A stretch of 64,000 bases of DNA from Pricia antarctica (GCA_011050085.1 DRGL01000014.1:62001-126000); one strand, 5' to 3'; counted from the stretch's first letter, positions 18,040 to 27,211 are shown. Made by a program: numbers and translations. Notes: generated by a model from the sequence alone, not told the origin.

Positions 18040-18861
18040 TCAAATCTTGAACGTAACCACAGGTATTTTAGAGTGGTTCGCGATATCTTCGCCGATACTG
18101 CCCATAAAGAAATGCGATAGTCCCTTGCGACCATGCGTGGGGATACCGATGACATCGGTACCCGAATTTTCGCTGTAGTTCAAAATACCGCGCTCTACGG
18201 TATAATCGTTGTGAATATCGACTTGCATACCTACGTTGGCCTTTGCCAAAAATTTACCGATGCGGTCATAAGCATCCGGGGTACTCAGAAAATTATCGTT
18301 CGGGGTATTGATGTAGACTAGATCTATATCTGCGGAAAACATATCTGCAAAAGCCTTCGCCTTGTGAAAGGCTACCAAACTCTCTTGCTTAAAGTCGGAG
18401 GCAAATACAAAACGCTCTACCTTAAAGTCCTCGATCTCGTTTTTGACGACAAGCACGGGTATATCGGCTGTTCTGACCACTTTTTCGGCATTGGAACCTA
18501 CGAAAATCTCCTTGAGGCCGTCGCTACCGTGGGAACCCATAACTATCAATTCCGCCTTATTTTCCTTGGCCACGTCGTTCACTTCGCTAAAAACTTTGTA
18601 ATGTTTTACGATAGGGGTTACCGAGATTCCTTTCAGATAGGGTTTGTCCAAAAATTTGCCAAATCGTTTTTCGGCCAATTTTATCAGGAAAACCGTTTGT
18701 TCGGGATGAAAACCTTCCGATGACGAAATCATCGCTTGGTTAAGTTCAAGCATGTGCAACGCCAAAATCTCGGAACCGTGCTTTTTGGCCAAGGATGCTG
18801 CCACTTTCAGAGCGTATTCCGACTGTTGCGAGAAATCTACGGGGACAATAATACTTTTCAT
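18040..18861 (-). CDS. Universal stress protein with two intact ATP-binding domains
   Basis: A 273-residue tandem Usp. Unlike most paralogs here, both halves keep the G-x2-G-x9-G-S signature (MGSHGSDGL...VGSN near 120, and THGRKGL...MGSI near 250). It closely resembles the Usp at 26343-27179 and forms a second subgroup with it. No FNR-like site precedes it; the 108-bp gap to hemN on the same strand makes co-transcription from the hemN promoter likely. The ligand is presumably ATP or another nucleotide. Confidence 0.9.
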   Translation of the reverse strand: MKSIIVPVDFSQQSEYALKVAASLAKKHGSEILALHMLELNQAMISSSEGFHPEQTVFLIKLAEKRFGKFLDKPYLKGISVTPIVKHYKVFSEVNDVAKENKAELIVMGSHGSDGLKEIFVGSNAEKVVRTADIPVLVVKNEIEDFKVERFVFASDFKQESLVAFHKAKAFADMFSADIDLVYINTPNDNFLSTPDAYDRIGKFLAKANVGMQVDIHNDYTVERGILNYSENSGTDVIGIPTHGRKGLSHFFMGSIGEDIANHSKIPVVTFKI

Positions 18862-18969
18862 AATAACGCTATTTTAAAGATTCAGACTATTCCGCCCAAA
18901 GGGACATAAGAAATAAGACGTTGGACGTTGGACAAAAAAATAAATTTATAAACTCCTAGACTTTTCCCC

Positions 18970-20331
18970 TTAGACCGTCATCGAAAACAATCTGGTTTCC
19001 GGTGTCTTGCGGTACAACAATACATCGAAGGCCATACAGATATTGCGAACGAAAGGTCTTCCTTTTTCGGTTATTACCAGTCCGTGCGAAGAAATTTCCA
19101 AAAGTCCGTCCGATTCCATTTCGTGCAGATCCCCGATGATTCGGGGCAGGTCTTCAAAAAACTTTTCGCTATCCTCCCAAGAAGTCCGCAACCGGCACAT
19201 GAGGTTCAGTATGTGTTTTCGAACGATACGGTCTTCCCCGGTCAAAATATGGCCGCGGTATATCGGTATGATATTTCGGCCCACTAAATGGCGGTACTCT
19301 TCGATGTTTTTGACGTTCTGTGCAAACCCGTACCAACTATCGCTGATACTCGATGCACCGAGACCGACCATCAATTGGGTCTTCAAGGCGGTGTAGCCCA
19401 TAAAATTGCGGTGCAGTCCGCCTGTTTTCATCGAGGTATAAAGACTGTCGGACTGCAATGCAAAATGATCCATTCCGATTTCTTCGTATCCTGCATGGGC
19501 CAACAATTTTTTGCCTTTCTCATATTGCCTTCGTTTTTCCTCCCCTTGGGGCAGGTCGGCATCTTTATATCCTCTTTGACCGTTACCCTTTAACCAGGGA
19601 ACATGCGCATAACTATAGAACGCGATACGGTCGGGCATCAGTTGTTTGGTCTTTGCGATGGTTTCCTCGACGTGTTCCAACGTCTGATGGGGCAAACCGA
19701 AAATAATATCGTGGCCTACGGAAGTATATCCGATCTCACGTGCAACTTCGGTCGCCTTTTTTACATTCTCAAAGGGCTGAACCCGATGGATGGCCTTTTG
19801 CACGGTCGCGTTGTAATCCTGTACGCCATAGCTTACCCTTCGAAAACCGACATCGTACAATGCTTGAAGATGTTCGCGGGTGGTATTGTTGGGATGGCCC
19901 TCAAAACTGAACTCGTGGTCCGCCGCGCGATCCGCCCGTCCAAAAATACCGTTGATCAACAATTGCAGGTTTTCGGGAGAGAAGAATGTGGGCGTACCAC
20001 CGCCAAGATGCAATTCTTTAATTCGTGGTCTTGACGGAAACAGGTCGCAATAGAGTTCCCATTCCTTTAATACGGATTGGATGTAGGGTACTTCTACATT
20101 ATGTCTTTGTGTAATTCTTTTATGGCATCCGCAGAACGTACACATGCTCTCGCAAAAAGGTAGATGGATGTAGAGGCTGATGCCTTCGGATGCGTTGCTT
20201 TCGGAAAAACTTTGGCGGACGCCAGTTTCCCATTGCTGTCCCGAAAAGGTCTCCATGTTCCAATATGGAACGGTCGGATAACTGGTGTAACGGGGGCCTG
20301 CAACATTGTATTTTTGAACTAAACTGCACAT
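18970..20331 (-). CDS. hemN: Oxygen-independent coproporphyrinogen III oxidase
   Basis: A 453-residue radical-SAM enzyme converting coproporphyrinogen III to protoporphyrinogen IX without O2. It shows the [4Fe-4S]/SAM motif C-x3-C-x2-C-x-C in FCESMCTFCGC (about 58-70), GGGTPT (about 115) and the usual C-terminal HemN domain. Haem for cbb3 and the c-type cytochromes must be made this way when oxygen is low, and it lies behind an FNR-like site, a classical FNR target. Confidence 0.96.
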   Translation of the reverse strand: MCSLVQKYNVAGPRYTSYPTVPYWNMETFSGQQWETGVRQSFSESNASEGISLYIHLPFCESMCTFCGCHKRITQRHNVEVPYIQSVLKEWELYCDLFPSRPRIKELHLGGGTPTFFSPENLQLLINGIFGRADRAADHEFSFEGHPNNTTREHLQALYDVGFRRVSYGVQDYNATVQKAIHRVQPFENVKKATEVAREIGYTSVGHDIIFGLPHQTLEHVEETIAKTKQLMPDRIAFYSYAHVPWLKGNGQRGYKDADLPQGEEKRRQYEKGKKLLAHAGYEEIGMDHFALQSDSLYTSMKTGGLHRNFMGYTALKTQLMVGLGASSISDSWYGFAQNVKNIEEYRHLVGRNIIPIYRGHILTGEDRIVRKHILNLMCRLRTSWEDSEKFFEDLPRIIGDLHEMESDGLLEISSHGLVITEKGRPFVRNICMAFDVLLYRKTPETRLFSMTV

Positions 20332-20381
20332 TGGTTTCTTGAATTTTCTACAAAAATAGTATAGCCATATCGTAGAAAATA

Positions 20382-20393
20382 TGATAAATGTCA
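20382..20393 (-). promoter_or_regulatory. FNR-like site and promoter of hemN
   Basis: TGATAAATGTCA; leftwards 23 bp to a perfect -7 element TATTTTTG (20358-20351), 19 bp before the hemN start codon. Confidence 0.85.
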
Positions 20394-20449
20394 GCTTTGT
20401 AATTTATATTATAGAAAATGGAGGTTACCCTAGCAGATCAATGTTTGGA

Positions 20450-20962
20450 TCAATGGCTCTGCAAATCGATATGCCCCTTTTTCCCAACAACAGGGTTTTT
20501 ATCCATCGTGGCGGATTTCCCCATATCGTAAAACGAGACTAGTTTATTGCTATCGGTGTCCCAATATTGGGCATTTTCCACGTTTACGTTCAACAACGCC
20601 AAGTTCGGGTCGTCCTTCCCGTCGAACCAAGTGTTGAGCATAGGGTTCCATAGTTCGTCGACCTTATTGTCGGCCATCATGTGAACGGCATTGCCGAATA
20701 TCGAAAGATATCGCTGCTCGCTTTCGTTAGATACGATAATCTGTACGCGGTTGTCGTTTTCGATTTCCCTAAAGTGGTCGCTGTCCTTTGCGGTAAAGAA
20801 CCAAAGGTCACCCTGTTCGTCCATTTGCTGAAGGGTCATAGGGCAGATGGAAAACGGAACCTTTTGCAGGTTTGTCGCCATCATCGTTATCTTGGTGTCC
20901 TTGAGCAATTCCCGTAGTTTCCGTAATCCTTCTTGGTTTTTGGTGTCATTTGAATTCTCCAT
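20450..20962 (-). CDS. Pyridoxamine 5'-phosphate oxidase-fold general stress protein (GS26 type)
   Basis: A 170-residue split-barrel flavin-binding protein of the general stress protein 26 group. Typical features are MTLQQMDEQGDLWFFT (substrate/flavin loop), a DNRVQIIVS strand and FGNAVHMMAD. The start at 20962 (MENSNDTK) excludes an upstream arginine-rich stretch that overlaps the next gene. The function of this group is unknown beyond flavin binding and stress induction. It lies 28 bp after the Cys-rich copper-storage-like gene on the same strand. Confidence 0.85.
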   Translation of the reverse strand: MENSNDTKNQEGLRKLRELLKDTKITMMATNLQKVPFSICPMTLQQMDEQGDLWFFTAKDSDHFREIENDNRVQIIVSNESEQRYLSIFGNAVHMMADNKVDELWNPMLNTWFDGKDDPNLALLNVNVENAQYWDTDSNKLVSFYDMGKSATMDKNPVVGKKGHIDLQSH

Positions 20963-20990
20963 GATTTCTTTTTTTAGATTTTTACTTTTA

Positions 20991-21308
20991 TTACGCCGCA
21001 TGCTTTCTACATTCCTTGGCACAGGCCAAGCAAGAGGCCGCACAGACCTGGCAATGCTCATGGTCGTGCTGCCCACATTGTTCGGCGCACCACTCACAGA
21101 CTTGGGCGCATAGACCGCAATACTCTTTCGTAAACGGACTATCGGATACCATAAACTTTATACAGACCAAACAGACATCCACACATTGGTTGCAACAGTT
21201 GGGGCAGTCGTTCATGCTCTCCATGCCCGCCATTTTCGCCAGACAGTTCTGACAGTCGAGAAGGCATTGTTGACAGGCCGCTATGCAGCTTTCGTAATTG
21301 CTTATCAT
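20991..21308 (-). CDS. Cys-rich four-helix bundle copper-binding (Csp/DUF326) protein
   Basis: A 105-residue protein with about 20 cysteines spaced as C-x2-C and C-x3-C along four helices (CIAACQQCLLDCQNC, CPNCCNQCVDVCLVC, CGLCAQVCEWC, CQVCAASCLACAKEC). This is the pattern of copper storage proteins Csp1/Csp3, which line a helix bundle with Cu(I) thiolates. There is no signal peptide, so it is likely cytosolic (Csp3-like). Storage or buffering of copper fits the nearby copper-uptake and cbb3 genes. Confidence 0.88.
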   Translation of the reverse strand: MISNYESCIAACQQCLLDCQNCLAKMAGMESMNDCPNCCNQCVDVCLVCIKFMVSDSPFTKEYCGLCAQVCEWCAEQCGQHDHEHCQVCAASCLACAKECRKHAA

Positions 21309-21432
21309 TTTTGTAGTATTTTTTGTCCTTTACCTATATAAAATTAGGCGTTGTACCAAATTTTTATTTGTCCAAAAGAGAAGATATTGGATGCTATCCA
21401 TCAAGCTACCATTAATTCTAAGTATTGAAGGG

Positions 21433-22518
21433 CTATTCTGTTTCCAACTCCGTAATTTCAAGGTTCAACCAATTGAAATCACCTTCCTCTAATTTCCAGA
21501 TAACGCTACATTCATTTGGAATCTTAACACCATTGAATTCTTTATAATCGGATGCTATCACTTTCCATTTTTCGAGTTTGGAATCATCTTTTCCCCCGTA
21601 ATAGCGGTCTGCCTCAAAAGATTTGAAGTTTCCCTCCGAGGAAAATTCGTAAACCCCTGAAACCGATTTTCCGTTCAACGTAAAGGTAGCCCTGACCGAG
21701 TTTGCATCTATAGGTTCCCATTTTATATAATCGTTCAGCGCGGCCGATGGAAACCAGACCATTTCGGCCATATACCTGAGCATAGCACCGGAATTTATTT
21801 TTTCGATATTGCCTTCGTTTACAACGGGAATCACATTGGACAATTTGATCAGCATTTCACCTTTGCCATCGATCAATTTGTCCCTTCCTACCATGTTGAC
21901 CATTGAGTTAAATTCCACTTTCGTCGACCAAACGAACGCAGGGTTTTTCACATTAAAATATTGTTCTGCCGTAAACGGCATCCATTTACCTTCGGGTTTG
22001 GTTCTCATTTCGCCTTTTTGCTTCAGCCGAACGGAAACAATTTTTTCTTTACCGACTACACCGGAACTTTGCATCCATTTTTGGACGATTTCCGGTAGAC
22101 GGTCAATAGCCGCTTTAGAAATTACGGGGAGATTTTCCGCCTGTATGTTTTGCAGTAGTTGTTTTGTTTCCGTTCGGATCATTTTATCAAACTGATGATG
22201 GCCATACCCGGAAATACCGATTAGAAGAATAACGACATTGGCAATAGTGCCAAATTTGGCATCCTTCCAGACCATAAAAATCAGTATCTGCGATACCACT
22301 ACAGCGCTAAGGGCAAGCATCGGCCAAGTTTCCTTTTTCATCAGATACAGGATGCCGGACACGATAAAAAGTAGCCCCGTCAACGACCAAAGTAAACCCA
22401 TGGGCTTTGAAACTTCCTTGGTAAAATGGGCCATACTGCCAAAATCAAAGGCTTTGGCAAAACCCATAAAATGGATAAGGCCATGGATAAAAAGAAGAAT
22501 GCCAAATACAATTTTCAT
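21433..22518 (-). CDS. DUF6544-type membrane protein
   Basis: A 361-residue protein: four TM helices in the first 110 residues (MKIVFGILLFIHGLIHFMGF...), then a soluble beta-rich domain of about 240 residues (FTAEQYFNVKNPAFVW, RYMAEMVWFPSAAL, DRYYGGKDDSKLEKW) that resembles the DUF6544 family. The molecular role is unknown. Start ATG 22518 fits the predicted transcript; an in-frame Met at 22563 leaves only 13 bp after the -7 element and is less likely. The promoter at 22584-22577 has an FNR-like site at the standard distance. Confidence 0.75.
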   Translation of the reverse strand: MKIVFGILLFIHGLIHFMGFAKAFDFGSMAHFTKEVSKPMGLLWSLTGLLFIVSGILYLMKKETWPMLALSAVVVSQILIFMVWKDAKFGTIANVVILLIGISGYGHHQFDKMIRTETKQLLQNIQAENLPVISKAAIDRLPEIVQKWMQSSGVVGKEKIVSVRLKQKGEMRTKPEGKWMPFTAEQYFNVKNPAFVWSTKVEFNSMVNMVGRDKLIDGKGEMLIKLSNVIPVVNEGNIEKINSGAMLRYMAEMVWFPSAALNDYIKWEPIDANSVRATFTLNGKSVSGVYEFSSEGNFKSFEADRYYGGKDDSKLEKWKVIASDYKEFNGVKIPNECSVIWKLEEGDFNWLNLEITELETE

Positions 22519-22607
22519 TGTTTCATCCGATTTGATCAAACGGACATGGGAAGCGCTTCGCATGCTCGTTACTGCACAAAATTATGGGACTAAACAATTG
22601 TTTAAAA

Positions 22608-22619
22608 TGACCAAAATCA
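22608..22619 (-). promoter_or_regulatory. FNR-like site and promoter of the DUF6544 gene
   Basis: TGACCAAAATCA, a weaker copy; leftwards exactly 23 bp to a perfect -7 element TAATTTTG (22584-22577). It was found by looking 23 bp upstream of the -7 element. Confidence 0.6.
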
Positions 22620-22669
22620 TCTTCCAAAAAAATTCGGGGAGTATAGCAGATAAAAACACGCCTTTAAAA

Positions 22670-22681
22670 TGATATAGGTCA
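22670..22681. promoter_or_regulatory. Orphan FNR-like sequence
   Basis: TGATATAGGTCA. No -7 element lies at the standard distance on either side. It may be an accessory site or chance. Confidence 0.3.
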
Positions 22682-22716
22682 CAGGTTTCCAATAATTGGA
22701 AATTACCCTCTATTCA

Positions 22717-22728
22717 TGACAAGTATCA
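22717..22728. promoter_or_regulatory. Orphan FNR-like sequence
   Basis: TGACAAGTATCA, a good inverted repeat, but only a poor -7 match (TACAAATT, 22751-22758) lies near the standard position. Together with sites at 22608, 22670 and 22876 it makes four copies in the 505-bp gap 22519-23023, which otherwise shows only a 24-codon frame (22771-22845) without support. Confidence 0.4.
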
Positions 22729-22875
22729 TTATTGCTTACCCTATCTTGTTTACAAATTCGTATCCTGTTAATGAATCTCCCCTACTATTTAGGCACTTTC
22801 ATTACCGAATACATCTACCATTTTTTGGAGAACCATAGGCTTTAGAAAATAGAAAATCCAATTACCTATAAAAAC

Positions 22876-22887
22876 TGACAAATGTCA
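22876..22887 (+). promoter_or_regulatory. FNR-like site and promoter of the acyl-CoA dehydrogenase gene
   Basis: TGACAAATGTCA, then 23 bp, then the perfect -7 element TATTTTTG (22911-22918). The start codon at 23024 leaves a leader of about 100 bases. Confidence 0.85.
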
Positions 22888-23023
22888 TAGTTTTACCCCT
22901 TCCCCACAGCTATTTTTGCTCATAAATTTCCAAAAAAAAAGAATTCTTCCCTTCTAACAAATGGGAAGCATAATCGGATTTTTCCAATAAAGAGGGGATT
23001 TCGGTAGACTAAATAAAATAGGT

Positions 23024-24514
23024 ATGGATAAAAATTTCTTGGAGTACATTCAGGAGTTTAAAAATGTTCTTAAAAATGTTTTTCACGAAAGGTACGACAT
23101 AGAACAATTTAGCAAAGAACGGGGCATGCCCTCGGTCGTGCTAAGGGATATTATGGCCGAATCCCCTTTATCCGTAGCCATTCCCGAAAATTATGGAGGT
23201 AGGGGGCTAAAGGTAAATGAGTGTCTTAGCATGTTATCGGCGGCTTCGTACGAATCCCTGGCCCTCTCCTTGACTTTCGGCATAAACATAGCCTTGTTTT
23301 TAGAGCCGATCGCAAAATATGCCAACGCATCCGTAAAGGATGACATTTTTAAGCGATTTCTGGAAAAACAGAATATGGGTGGGTTAATGATCACCGAGCC
23401 GGATTTTGGCAGTGATGCGCTGGGCATGGAGACGTATAACGAAAAGGTCGGGGATGGTTATGTAGTCAAAGGAACTAAGCACTGGCAAGGTCTAACGGGA
23501 ATGGCCGATTATTGGCTTATCGCCTCCCGCGAAAAGAACAGTAAAGGAAATTTAAACAGGGATATCGATTTTTTCATTTGCGACGTTTCACGACCGAATC
23601 AGCAAATCGTGGTGGAAGAGTATTATGACAACCTTGGACTTTATATGATTCCTTACGGAAAAAATAGAGTGGATATTCAAGTGCCGTCCCAATATAAATT
23701 GGAGCCAAAAACGTCCGGCATAAAAATGATGTTGGATATATTGCACAGAAGTAGGATGCAATTTCCCGGCATGGCACTCGGTTTTATAAAACGAATGCTC
23801 GACGAAAGTATAAAGCAGTGTACCTCCAGAATCGTTGGCGGCAAAAAGCTGATCGAACTGGATCAAGTGCAATATCAAATTTCAAAGATTCAGTCCGCTT
23901 TTACGGTAGCTTCGGCGATGTGCTTCAGAAGCAGTTCTCACAGCGGTATAGACAATGACCTCTCCGATGAAGGCGTAGAGGCAAATGTGATGAAGGCCTA
24001 TGTGACCGACCTTATGCAGGAAGCGGCACAAACAGCAACACAGTTGTACGGATCGGAAGGATTTAAGATGGAGAATATAGGAGGCAGGGGAATCATGGAC
24101 AGTAGGGCATTTCAAATTTTCGAAGGCTCGAATGAAATGCTTTATACGCAGATCGCAGAACTAATCGGAAAACATATGAAGCGCAAAAACGAATTTAACA
24201 TCTATAGTTTTCTAAAGGATTTTAGCCTTACCGATAAGTCATATACCTATTTCAAGAATGAAGTGGGATTTTCGTTTACTTTGGGATTAAAGCAGAGAAA
24301 AATGATCGATCTAGGAAAAATCTTTTCAAGAATCATTTCCTTGAATTTCGTATTGGACATGGAGGATAAGGGATTTAGAAAAGATCTTACATCGAATTGT
24401 TCGGCAATTATTAAACACAACGTCTCCAATTTGGCAAACTCCTTTCACTCTCCTAATACGGTCGTACAAGTTGATGACTACCACGAAAATAGCCTTTGGT
24501 ATGATTTTGTTTAG
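23024..24514 (+). CDS. Acyl-CoA dehydrogenase family protein
   Basis: A 496-residue flavoprotein with the ACAD core: N-terminal helical domain, SVAIPENYGGRG (about 50), the FAD/substrate strand GGLMITEPDFGSDALG (about 123), HWQGLTGMADYW (about 153) and C-terminal helices with QLYGSEGF and FEGSNEMLY (about 365), where the Glu of FEG occupies the catalytic base position of short-chain enzymes. A C-terminal extension of about 110 residues has no motif I recognise. It would oxidise an acyl-CoA, or reduce an enoyl-CoA, as electron sink. A strong FNR-like promoter argues for a role under low oxygen. Substrate unknown. Confidence 0.85.
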   Translation: MDKNFLEYIQEFKNVLKNVFHERYDIEQFSKERGMPSVVLRDIMAESPLSVAIPENYGGRGLKVNECLSMLSAASYESLALSLTFGINIALFLEPIAKYANASVKDDIFKRFLEKQNMGGLMITEPDFGSDALGMETYNEKVGDGYVVKGTKHWQGLTGMADYWLIASREKNSKGNLNRDIDFFICDVSRPNQQIVVEEYYDNLGLYMIPYGKNRVDIQVPSQYKLEPKTSGIKMMLDILHRSRMQFPGMALGFIKRMLDESIKQCTSRIVGGKKLIELDQVQYQISKIQSAFTVASAMCFRSSSHSGIDNDLSDEGVEANVMKAYVTDLMQEAAQTATQLYGSEGFKMENIGGRGIMDSRAFQIFEGSNEMLYTQIAELIGKHMKRKNEFNIYSFLKDFSLTDKSYTYFKNEVGFSFTLGLKQRKMIDLGKIFSRIISLNFVLDMEDKGFRKDLTSNCSAIIKHNVSNLANSFHSPNTVVQVDDYHENSLWYDFV

Positions 24515-24558
24515 GGTCTCCACACAAATCAAGAGAAGCAGTGTAAAGACTACAGAAC

Positions 24559-24570
24559 TGATAAATATCA
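24559..24570 (+). promoter_or_regulatory. FNR-like site and promoter of usp
   Basis: TGATAAATATCA, 23 bp, then the perfect -7 element TAGATTTG (24594-24601). The usp start at 24620 follows 18 bp later. Confidence 0.85.
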
Positions 24571-24619
24571 TGGTATTACCGATGTTTCATCATTAGATTT
24601 GGGCATTAATTGCAATGCC

Positions 24620-25426
24620 ATGAAAAAAATAATCTTGCCCACCGACTTTTCGGCCAATGCCCAAAAGGCCATCGATTACGCCATACACCTTTTTAAGAAC
24701 GAACCCTGTAAGTTCTATTTGTTGCATGCCTACCATAGCGCGCCATCGTCGCCCGGCAACAAACAGACCGCTAAAAGCGAACTGAAGAACTTCACACAAA
24801 TGCTCAAGGCAAACAGGTCTAATGAAGACCATCATTTCAAGGCGATCGTTATTACCAACTCCATCATCAATGCCTTGGAGAAAACCATAAAGAAAAAGGA
24901 AGCAGACTATGTCTTTATGGGCACCAAGGGATCGTCGGCACTACAGGAAATTTTTATGGGCAGCAATACGGTTAGCGTTATCAAGTATTTAGAAAATTGC
25001 CCGATTATGGCCGTTCCATCGGATTATGATTTGGGCTCTACCAAAGAAATCCTATTTGCTACGGATTTCAAACATGCTTTTACGCCCTCAGAGCTACGTC
25101 CCCTTATCCAGATTGCCAAATTAGGCGGTTCGGCTTTGGCGGTAGTACACATCAAAGCCGAAGAACAGTTGAGCGGCGCACAAAAAGCGAACAAAATATT
25201 GCTCGAAAAAAGTCTCGAAAGTGTTAACTCAAAGTTTATGGAAGTTGCGATGAACGATACCATTACTTCCACGATTTTCGAGTTGGGAAAGGAAAACAAA
25301 AATATCGGCATGGTCGCCCTACTCAAGACCCAACACGGCTATTTTGACCGGTTGTTGCGCGAACCGATACTTAAGAATATCGCCTCTAAGACCGAACTGC
25401 CCTTTTTGGTGCTTCCGAAAATATAG
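24620..25426 (+). CDS. Universal stress protein, tandem UspA domains
   Basis: A 268-residue Usp of the subgroup with one intact ATP site (MGTKGSSAL...MGSN near residue 105) and a degenerate second half ending LREPILKN...LPFLVLP. ATG 24620 (MKKIILPTDF) is used; an in-frame TTG at 24599 overlaps the -7 element. It stands alone behind its own promoter and is followed by another FNR-like promoter. Confidence 0.9.
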   Translation: MKKIILPTDFSANAQKAIDYAIHLFKNEPCKFYLLHAYHSAPSSPGNKQTAKSELKNFTQMLKANRSNEDHHFKAIVITNSIINALEKTIKKKEADYVFMGTKGSSALQEIFMGSNTVSVIKYLENCPIMAVPSDYDLGSTKEILFATDFKHAFTPSELRPLIQIAKLGGSALAVVHIKAEEQLSGAQKANKILLEKSLESVNSKFMEVAMNDTITSTIFELGKENKNIGMVALLKTQHGYFDRLLREPILKNIASKTELPFLVLPKI

Positions 25427-25451
25427 CAAAGCACATCCTTTCGTAGTAAAC

Positions 25452-25463
25452 TGATATTTATCA
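25452..25463 (+). promoter_or_regulatory. FNR-like site and promoter of a small secreted-protein gene
   Basis: TGATATTTATCA, 23 bp, then TACCTTCG (25487-25494), a -7 element with one mismatch. The start codon follows 13 bp later at 25508. Confidence 0.72.
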
Positions 25464-25507
25464 TTTCCCAAAGGCCGAAACCGGAGTACCTTCGGGAAAA
25501 TTCGAAA

Positions 25508-25861
25508 ATGAAATTGCTGTTGGCAGTATTGGTTTTTATGATGTACCTTTTCCCTGGCACGAGGTTGCAAGAAATCCACTACGTGGAGGCATGTTTCGAA
25601 TCCTACGCGCACGGTTCGTACTGTTTTGTGGATGTGAAGGGGACGAGCTATGAGTTTCAGAACATGGAACCATCGGCACAAGAAAAATACGACCTGACCG
25701 ATGGAAACTATCAGGGAAGAACCTTTTGCGTGGTATACACAATCGAAACTATCAACTACGAAGAAGAAAAAGGCGAAGAGGAAGAGAATGACGAAGATGA
25801 AGAGAATGACAACAACGAATATCAAGAGTATATTATCGTCGATCTAGAACTGGTCGGGTAA
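25508..25861 (+). CDS. Small exported protein with acidic C-terminal stretch
   Basis: A 117-residue protein. A hydrophobic N-terminus (MKLLLAVLVFMMYLFPG) looks like a signal peptide, followed by a short beta-rich domain with cysteines (EACFESY, SYCFVDV, RTFCVVY) and an acidic low-complexity run (about 88-108) of Glu, Asp and Asn before a final strand. I do not recognise a family. The acidic run could bind divalent cations. It has its own FNR-like promoter, so it is probably a real gene. Confidence 0.65.
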   Translation: MKLLLAVLVFMMYLFPGTRLQEIHYVEACFESYAHGSYCFVDVKGTSYEFQNMEPSAQEKYDLTDGNYQGRTFCVVYTIETINYEEEKGEEEENDEDEENDNNEYQEYIIVDLELVG

Positions 25862-25941
25862 CTTCCGGTCATATCTATATTCGACCATTTAGAGCTTATT
25901 TAAAAATTCTTAGTCGATTTTCCACCATAGAAAATAAAATA

Positions 25942-26346
25942 ATGTCCTACTATTTTACAACATGCCTCCGCAATATCACTTTTGACGAGGCCATACGACG
26001 AACCACCGAAACCCTCAAAGAGGAAGGTTTCGGCGTACTTACGGAAATAAATATCAAGTCTACCTTAAAGAAAAAACTGGATGTCGATTTTTACGAGTAT
26101 AGGATTTTGGGAGCCTGCAACCCTGATTTTGCCCATAAAGCCCTTTTGGCCGAGGACAAGATCGGAGCGATGTTGCCGTGCAACGTAATCGTTCAGGAAA
26201 AGGAGGCAGGTACCATCGAAATCTCAGCGGTCGATCCCGCAGCTTCGATGCAGGCGGTGGAAAACGAATCGCTGTCCGACATTGCGGGCGAAGTGCGCAA
26301 CAAGTTGAAAAAGGTCGTAGATAGTCTAAAAATCATATCATCATGA
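25942..26346 (+). CDS. DUF302 domain protein
   Basis: A 134-residue cytosolic DUF302 protein. It shows the family pattern: an N-terminal TFDEAIRRTTETLKEEGFGVLTEI helix-strand unit, a KLDVDFYEYRILGACNP strand and LPCNVIVQE, with the DUF302 fold dimer interface. The function is unknown; DUF302 proteins are often encoded with stress, haem or sulfur genes. Its stop overlaps the next usp start (ATGA), so the pair is translationally coupled. I found no FNR-like site ahead of it. Confidence 0.85.
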   Translation: MSYYFTTCLRNITFDEAIRRTTETLKEEGFGVLTEINIKSTLKKKLDVDFYEYRILGACNPDFAHKALLAEDKIGAMLPCNVIVQEKEAGTIEISAVDPAASMQAVENESLSDIAGEVRNKLKKVVDSLKIISS

Positions 26347-27179
26347 AAAAAATCCTAGTTCCCGTAGATTTCTCACAGCATTCCGAAAATGCACTTCAGG
26401 TGGCGGCGACCCTCGCAAAAAGGTTTGAAGGCGAGATAGTGGTCCTCCACATGTTGGGCCTTTCGGAAGCCGTGCTGACCAAAGACGACTCCCAAGAATT
26501 TATGGAGGCCAAATACTATATGGAAATGGCCAAAAAACGCTTTGGTATGTTCCTGAACCGGCCTTGGCTGAAAGGCATAGAAACTACCCAAACCGTTCAA
26601 AACTACAAGATTTTCGGCGAAATCGACAAGGTCGCCAAAGAACAGGATATCGATCTCATTGTCATGGGTTCGCACGGTACGGGCGGACTTAGCGAAATCT
26701 TCGTGGGTTCGAATACCGAAAAAGTAGTACGTACATCGCAAACGCCCGTTCTTGTCATCAAGAAAAAAATCCAGAATTTCGATATCAAAAAAGTCGTTTA
26801 CGGCTTCGATTTTCAGATCGAGAACTTAACCGCCTATTACAAAGCGGTAAAACTGTTCGCTACGCTAAAGGCCGAAGTACATTTGGTACATGTAAACCTG
26901 CCCGGCATCAACTTTATGGGCACTTATGAAATTCAAGAACAGATCGATGCCTTTCTACGGATCTCCCACCACGGCGACCTACCAAACCATGTACAGGTAT
27001 ACCAAATCTCGGATTACACCGTTGAGACCGGCCTCTACAACTATGCAAAAAAAGTACATGCCGATCTGATAGCGATTCCCACACATGGGCGCAGTGGTTT
27101 ATCCCATTTCTTTAAAGGCAGTATCGGCGAGGATCTGGCCAACCATGCCAACCTGCCAGTGATGACGTTTCGGATTTGA
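26343..27179 (+). CDS. Universal stress protein with two intact ATP-binding domains
   Basis: A 278-residue tandem Usp, close paralog of the one at 18040-18861. Both domains carry complete signatures (MGSHGTGGL...VGSN near 120 and THGRSGL...KGSI near 255), and the N-terminus MKKILVPVDFSQHSENAL is nearly shared. It is coupled to the DUF302 gene. A strong hairpin terminator follows. Confidence 0.9.
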   Translation: MKKILVPVDFSQHSENALQVAATLAKRFEGEIVVLHMLGLSEAVLTKDDSQEFMEAKYYMEMAKKRFGMFLNRPWLKGIETTQTVQNYKIFGEIDKVAKEQDIDLIVMGSHGTGGLSEIFVGSNTEKVVRTSQTPVLVIKKKIQNFDIKKVVYGFDFQIENLTAYYKAVKLFATLKAEVHLVHVNLPGINFMGTYEIQEQIDAFLRISHHGDLPNHVQVYQISDYTVETGLYNYAKKVHADLIAIPTHGRSGLSHFFKGSIGEDLANHANLPVMTFRI

Positions 27180-27211
27180 CTCTAGAATCCATCTATATTT
27201 ACAAGAAGTTT

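Noticed and set aside
22771-22845. A 24-codon frame in the large intergenic region
   Set aside because: It has no promoter at the right distance and no recognisable membrane or signal pattern; chance is sufficient.
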